A stretch of 64,000 nt of DNA, taken from assembly GCF_947169445.1 (NCBI RefSeq), contig NZ_CAMVPU010000017.1:1-64000 (forward strand), given 5' to 3'. Positions 61,985-64,000 of this stretch are shown here, in pieces. The position numbers were made by a program, and so were the translations under genes. The notes under the pieces were generated by a model. It saw nothing but the letters and a program-made list of their open reading frames with translations. It did no database searches and had not been told where the DNA came from. Position 1 is the first letter of the stretch. Each line of letters opens with the position of its first letter. Source of the DNA: an uncultured Butyrivibrio sp. (GTDB lineage Bacteria; Bacillota; Clostridia; Lachnospirales; Lachnospiraceae).

Positions 61985-62026
61985 GGGGACGGTTCTAAGT
62001 GGCTCGAGCCACTTAGAACCGTCCCC
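61985..62026. repeat. Perfect 42-bp REP-like palindrome
   Basis: GGGGACGGTTCTAAGTGGCTC is followed at once by its exact complement, giving 21-bp arms with no spacer. CCAAT on the left and GGCTATTGG on the right extend the symmetry. The core recurs at 664 and 33731. It lies between the ABC permease stop and the nth start and may also work as a terminator. Confidence 0.88.
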
Positions 62027-62046
62027 GCTGGCTATTGGTGATAGAA

Positions 62047-62682
62047 ATGACTAAGAAAAAGCTTGCATTAGAAGTAATAGAAAGACTCCGTAAGGAATAT
62101 CCGGACGCTGTTTGCACGCTTGCTTATGACAAGGCGTGGCAGCTTCTTGTAAGTGTGCGTCTGGCAGCCCAGTGCACTGATAAAAGAGTGGATATGATAA
62201 CTCCTCTTTTGTATGAGAAGTTTCCCAGCATTGAAGCCCTTGCAGATGCGCCTGTGGAGAAAATCGAGCAGATAGTTCGCCCCTGCGGTCTTGGTAATTC
62301 CAAGGCCCGGGACATTTCTGCCTGTATGAAAATGCTGCGTGATGTTTATGGCGGAGTGGTGCCGGATACAATGGAGGAGCTTTTAAAGCTTCCCGGAGTA
62401 GGGCGAAAGAGTGCCAATCTTGTTCTTGGTGATGTTTACGGAAAGCCTGCCATAGTTACAGACACCCACTGCATAAGGCTGTGCAATCTTATTGGCCTTG
62501 TAGACAATATCAAGGAGCCCGGTAAGGTTGAAAAAGAGCTTTGGAAGATAATTCCGCCTGAAGAAGGAAATGCTCTTTGCCACAGATTTGTAACCCACGG
62601 AAGGGAAGTTTGCGTTGCCAGAAGACCTGACTGCGCCAGGTGCTGTCTTAAGGATATATGCAGGTTCGGAAAGAGTTGCTAA
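62047..62682 (+). CDS. nth: Endonuclease III
   Basis: A 211-residue DNA glycosylase/AP lyase of base excision repair that removes oxidised pyrimidines. The helix-hairpin-helix with catalytic lysine is LPGVGRKSANLVLG, the catalytic aspartate is in VTDTHCIRLCNLIGL, and the C-terminal [4Fe-4S] cysteines are in CVARRPDCARCCLKDIC. ATG 62047 is chosen; the frame extends to a TTG at 62035 that lies next to the REP palindrome. GGTGATA is a weak ribosome binding site. Confidence 0.94.
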   Translation: MTKKKLALEVIERLRKEYPDAVCTLAYDKAWQLLVSVRLAAQCTDKRVDMITPLLYEKFPSIEALADAPVEKIEQIVRPCGLGNSKARDISACMKMLRDVYGGVVPDTMEELLKLPGVGRKSANLVLGDVYGKPAIVTDTHCIRLCNLIGLVDNIKEPGKVEKELWKIIPPEEGNALCHRFVTHGREVCVARRPDCARCCLKDICRFGKSC

Positions 62683-62807
62683 TACTGAGAATTTGAGTTA
62701 TCATAATATTGTATGTTACTATGCGTAATAGAGATATTAAATTACGATTATATCCAGTGTTGGTATTTAAGTGCGAATATTATGATAAGGAAAGCGAGGT
62801 ACCCTTA

Positions 62808-63107
62808 ATGTATATTGCAATGCAGACTGCTGATAGCAACGGAACTCTCAATACTGAGATCTGTACACTGTATGGAATTCGTTATGATACCAGATATCGT
62901 TCGGCTATTCTTTCAACTGAGCATATGAATCACGATTACATAATACCTATGACCCCGACTGATTATGAAGATGCCGCCAAGCAGATAATGGCAGCTATGG
63001 CAGCCAAGGTACATATGATCAACCTTGGAAGCACCATCGTCAGCCGCGGACGAAAGGGAGAGGCAAGACAGGTTCAGCCTCAGAAAATCAAGATTTCTCT
63101 GAAATAA
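62808..63107 (+). CDS. Hypothetical protein, 99 residues
   Basis: A soluble protein of mixed composition with no signal peptide (MYIAMQTADSNGTLNTEICT at the start, a basic tail ending QKIKISLK). ATG 62808 has GAGGT 7 nt upstream; the frame extends to a TTG at 62709 without a site. It is followed by a strong hairpin. I do not recognise the family. Confidence 0.65.
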   Translation: MYIAMQTADSNGTLNTEICTLYGIRYDTRYRSAILSTEHMNHDYIIPMTPTDYEDAAKQIMAAMAAKVHMINLGSTIVSRGRKGEARQVQPQKIKISLK

Positions 63108-63128
63108 TAAGATTATGTGAAATGAAAT

Positions 63129-63162
63129 GTGGCTCAGCCCTATAGAAGTAGGGCTGAGCCAC
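63129..63162. terminator. Hairpin between convergent genes
   Basis: GTGGCTCAGCCCTA and TAGGGCTGAGCCAC form a perfect 14-bp stem with a 6-nt loop, placed between the hypothetical gene and the PH-domain gene. It probably ends transcription from both sides, though no long T-run follows. Confidence 0.75.
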
Positions 63163-63184
63163 TGTTAACGTCTAGATTATTAAT

Positions 63185-63631
63185 TCATGGAAGATCATCT
63201 GCTTCGTCGATATCATGGATGTCGCCGGCACCGAAGCCGATATTCTGCATGCTGACAGTTCTGCGGCGAAGTCTTGCTGATTCAGATGCCTGGAAGATGA
63301 AGTCCTTTATCTCTTTTCCGTGCTTAATGTTCTTGAGTACGATGGTTCTGTCTGTAACATCTGAAGTGAACAGGGTGATGGTGCTAAGCCCACAGATCCT
63401 CTGCATCAGAGTGCTGGTGATCTCCACATCAGTGATCTTGTACATGTAACAATCATCTTCAACTACAGTGAAAAATCCCTTAATGATTGTCAGAACATTT
63501 TCTCTGATCTCATATTTGGTGAATGTCCATGGAAGCCCTAGAAAAAGAAGTCTTTTCTTTTCGTTGTAGCAAAGCTCACCTCTTGCCTCCATAGCATTTG
63601 CGTGTTGCTCCTGATTAACGATTTTAGTCAT
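63185..63631 (-). CDS. PH-domain protein (bacterial YdbS/YdbT-type)
   Basis: A 148-residue soluble protein. Residues 20-115 form a bacterial PH-like domain, shown by GLPWTFTKYEIRENVLTI, then YMYKITDVEITSTLMQRICG and TIVLKNIKHGKEIKDFI, the pattern of bPH_2/YdbS proteins. Unlike YdbS it has no membrane helices. The C-terminus is acidic. GGAGGGGG lies before the ATG. The role of these proteins is poorly known. Confidence 0.78.
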   Translation of the reverse strand: MTKIVNQEQHANAMEARGELCYNEKKRLLFLGLPWTFTKYEIRENVLTIIKGFFTVVEDDCYMYKITDVEITSTLMQRICGLSTITLFTSDVTDRTIVLKNIKHGKEIKDFIFQASESARLRRRTVSMQNIGFGAGDIHDIDEADDLP

Positions 63632-63934
63632 TTCCCCCTCCTGAATGCTGTTAGTAATGTTTTTTATTGCTAATCAAGTAATAATGAAACTTACTATTTT
63701 ATGATAACACAATAAAGCAGAAAGGTGGAAATGGGATACATTCATATTTAAAAATGTTAAAATTCTGTTTTGTAATGTTAAATATATCATTAAGATTTAG
63801 CGGATAGCGTTGACATTTTTTTCTTTCTCTATTTAAAATACAATTAGGAGAGAGTAAGGTTGCTATATATTGTGGAATGCACTTTAGTTTTATGAACAAT
63901 TCTACGATATATTACATAGAGGAAGGTAAAGAGT
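63632..63934 (+). promoter_or_regulatory. Promoter region of the right-edge gene
   Basis: TTGACA at 63810-63815, an 18-bp T-rich spacer and TAAAAT at 63834-63839 form a good sigma-A promoter about 95 bp before the ATG at 63935. The remainder of the gap is AT-rich with no other element I can name. Confidence 0.65.
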
Positions 63935-64000
63935 ATGGATGCAAATGGATTAAGTGCTGAGCAGCAGGCATTGCTTGCCAGTATAATGGGTAAATCTCCA
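63935..64000 (+). CDS. Partial gene cut by the window end
   Basis: The first 22 codons of a gene (MDANGLSAEQQALLASIMGK). GGAAGGT lies about 8 nt before ATG 63935 and a promoter is visible upstream. Too little is present to name the product. Confidence 0.6.
   Translation, partial: MDANGLSAEQQALLASIMGKSP

Overview
The window reads as chromosomal DNA of an AT-rich anaerobic Firmicute of the Lachnospiraceae, most likely Butyrivibrio or Pseudobutyrivibrio. The signs are several GH3 beta-glucosidases with reversed domain order (a layout known from Butyrivibrio fibrisolvens BglA and Ruminococcus albus), GH43 and GH13 enzymes, a class III fructose-1,6-bisphosphatase, a DUF4317 protein, a sensory [FeFe]-hydrogenase, and strong GGAGG-type ribosome binding sites. 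This placement is inference from gene content. I saw no rRNA or tRNA gene, CRISPR array, transposase or phage gene.

Layout. 0.2-5.2 kb: a small double-glycine-leader peptide with a zinc-ribbon core, then a MacB-like ABC exporter (ATPase, membrane fusion protein, FtsX-type permease). 5.3-11.1 kb, minus strand: a fructose PTS operon transcribed fruR-fruK-fruA-ptsH-ptsI, so the general PTS proteins sit inside the fructose operon. 11.5-16.4 kb: a tight five-gene signalling operon (CheC-like phosphatase, DUF4317 protein, LytTR response regulator, AgrC-like kinase, membrane diguanylate cyclase). 16.6-33.6 kb: a beta-glucoside region with four GH3 enzymes (two membrane-anchored, one lipoprotein, one cytoplasmic of standard domain order), a GtrA-like protein, a second LytTR/AgrC-like pair and a carbohydrate-binding lipoprotein. 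33.7-35.5 kb: a cytoplasmic neopullulanase-like enzyme with a clear promoter and operator. 35.7-39.5 kb: a TetR regulator convergent with a stand-alone adenylation enzyme, carrier protein and condensation-domain protein, in effect an NRPS module split into separate genes. 39.8-42.3 kb: a gamma-carbonic-anhydrase-like protein, an AEC transporter and a GH43 enzyme.

42.4-52.8 kb is the most unusual region. It starts with a degenerate tandem repeat of about 53 bp. It then carries three CPBP (CAAX-type) membrane proteases, a PrsW-type membrane protease, a decayed and an intact M13 metallopeptidase lipoprotein, a truncated S51 peptidase, an ECF sigma factor overlapping a single-pass anti-sigma candidate, and two small membrane proteins. 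PrsW, sigma and anti-sigma together suggest regulated proteolysis of an anti-sigma factor in an envelope-stress response. Two 144-bp direct repeats lie between the last two genes, and part of the unit recurs upstream of fruR.

52.9-64 kb: a soluble [FeFe]-hydrogenase/methyl-accepting fusion, Fbp, an ABC-2 exporter whose second permease carries a fused CPBP domain, endonuclease III, a hypothetical protein, a PH-domain protein and the first codons of a gene cut by the window edge. REP-like palindromes with a GGGACGGTT core occur at three places.
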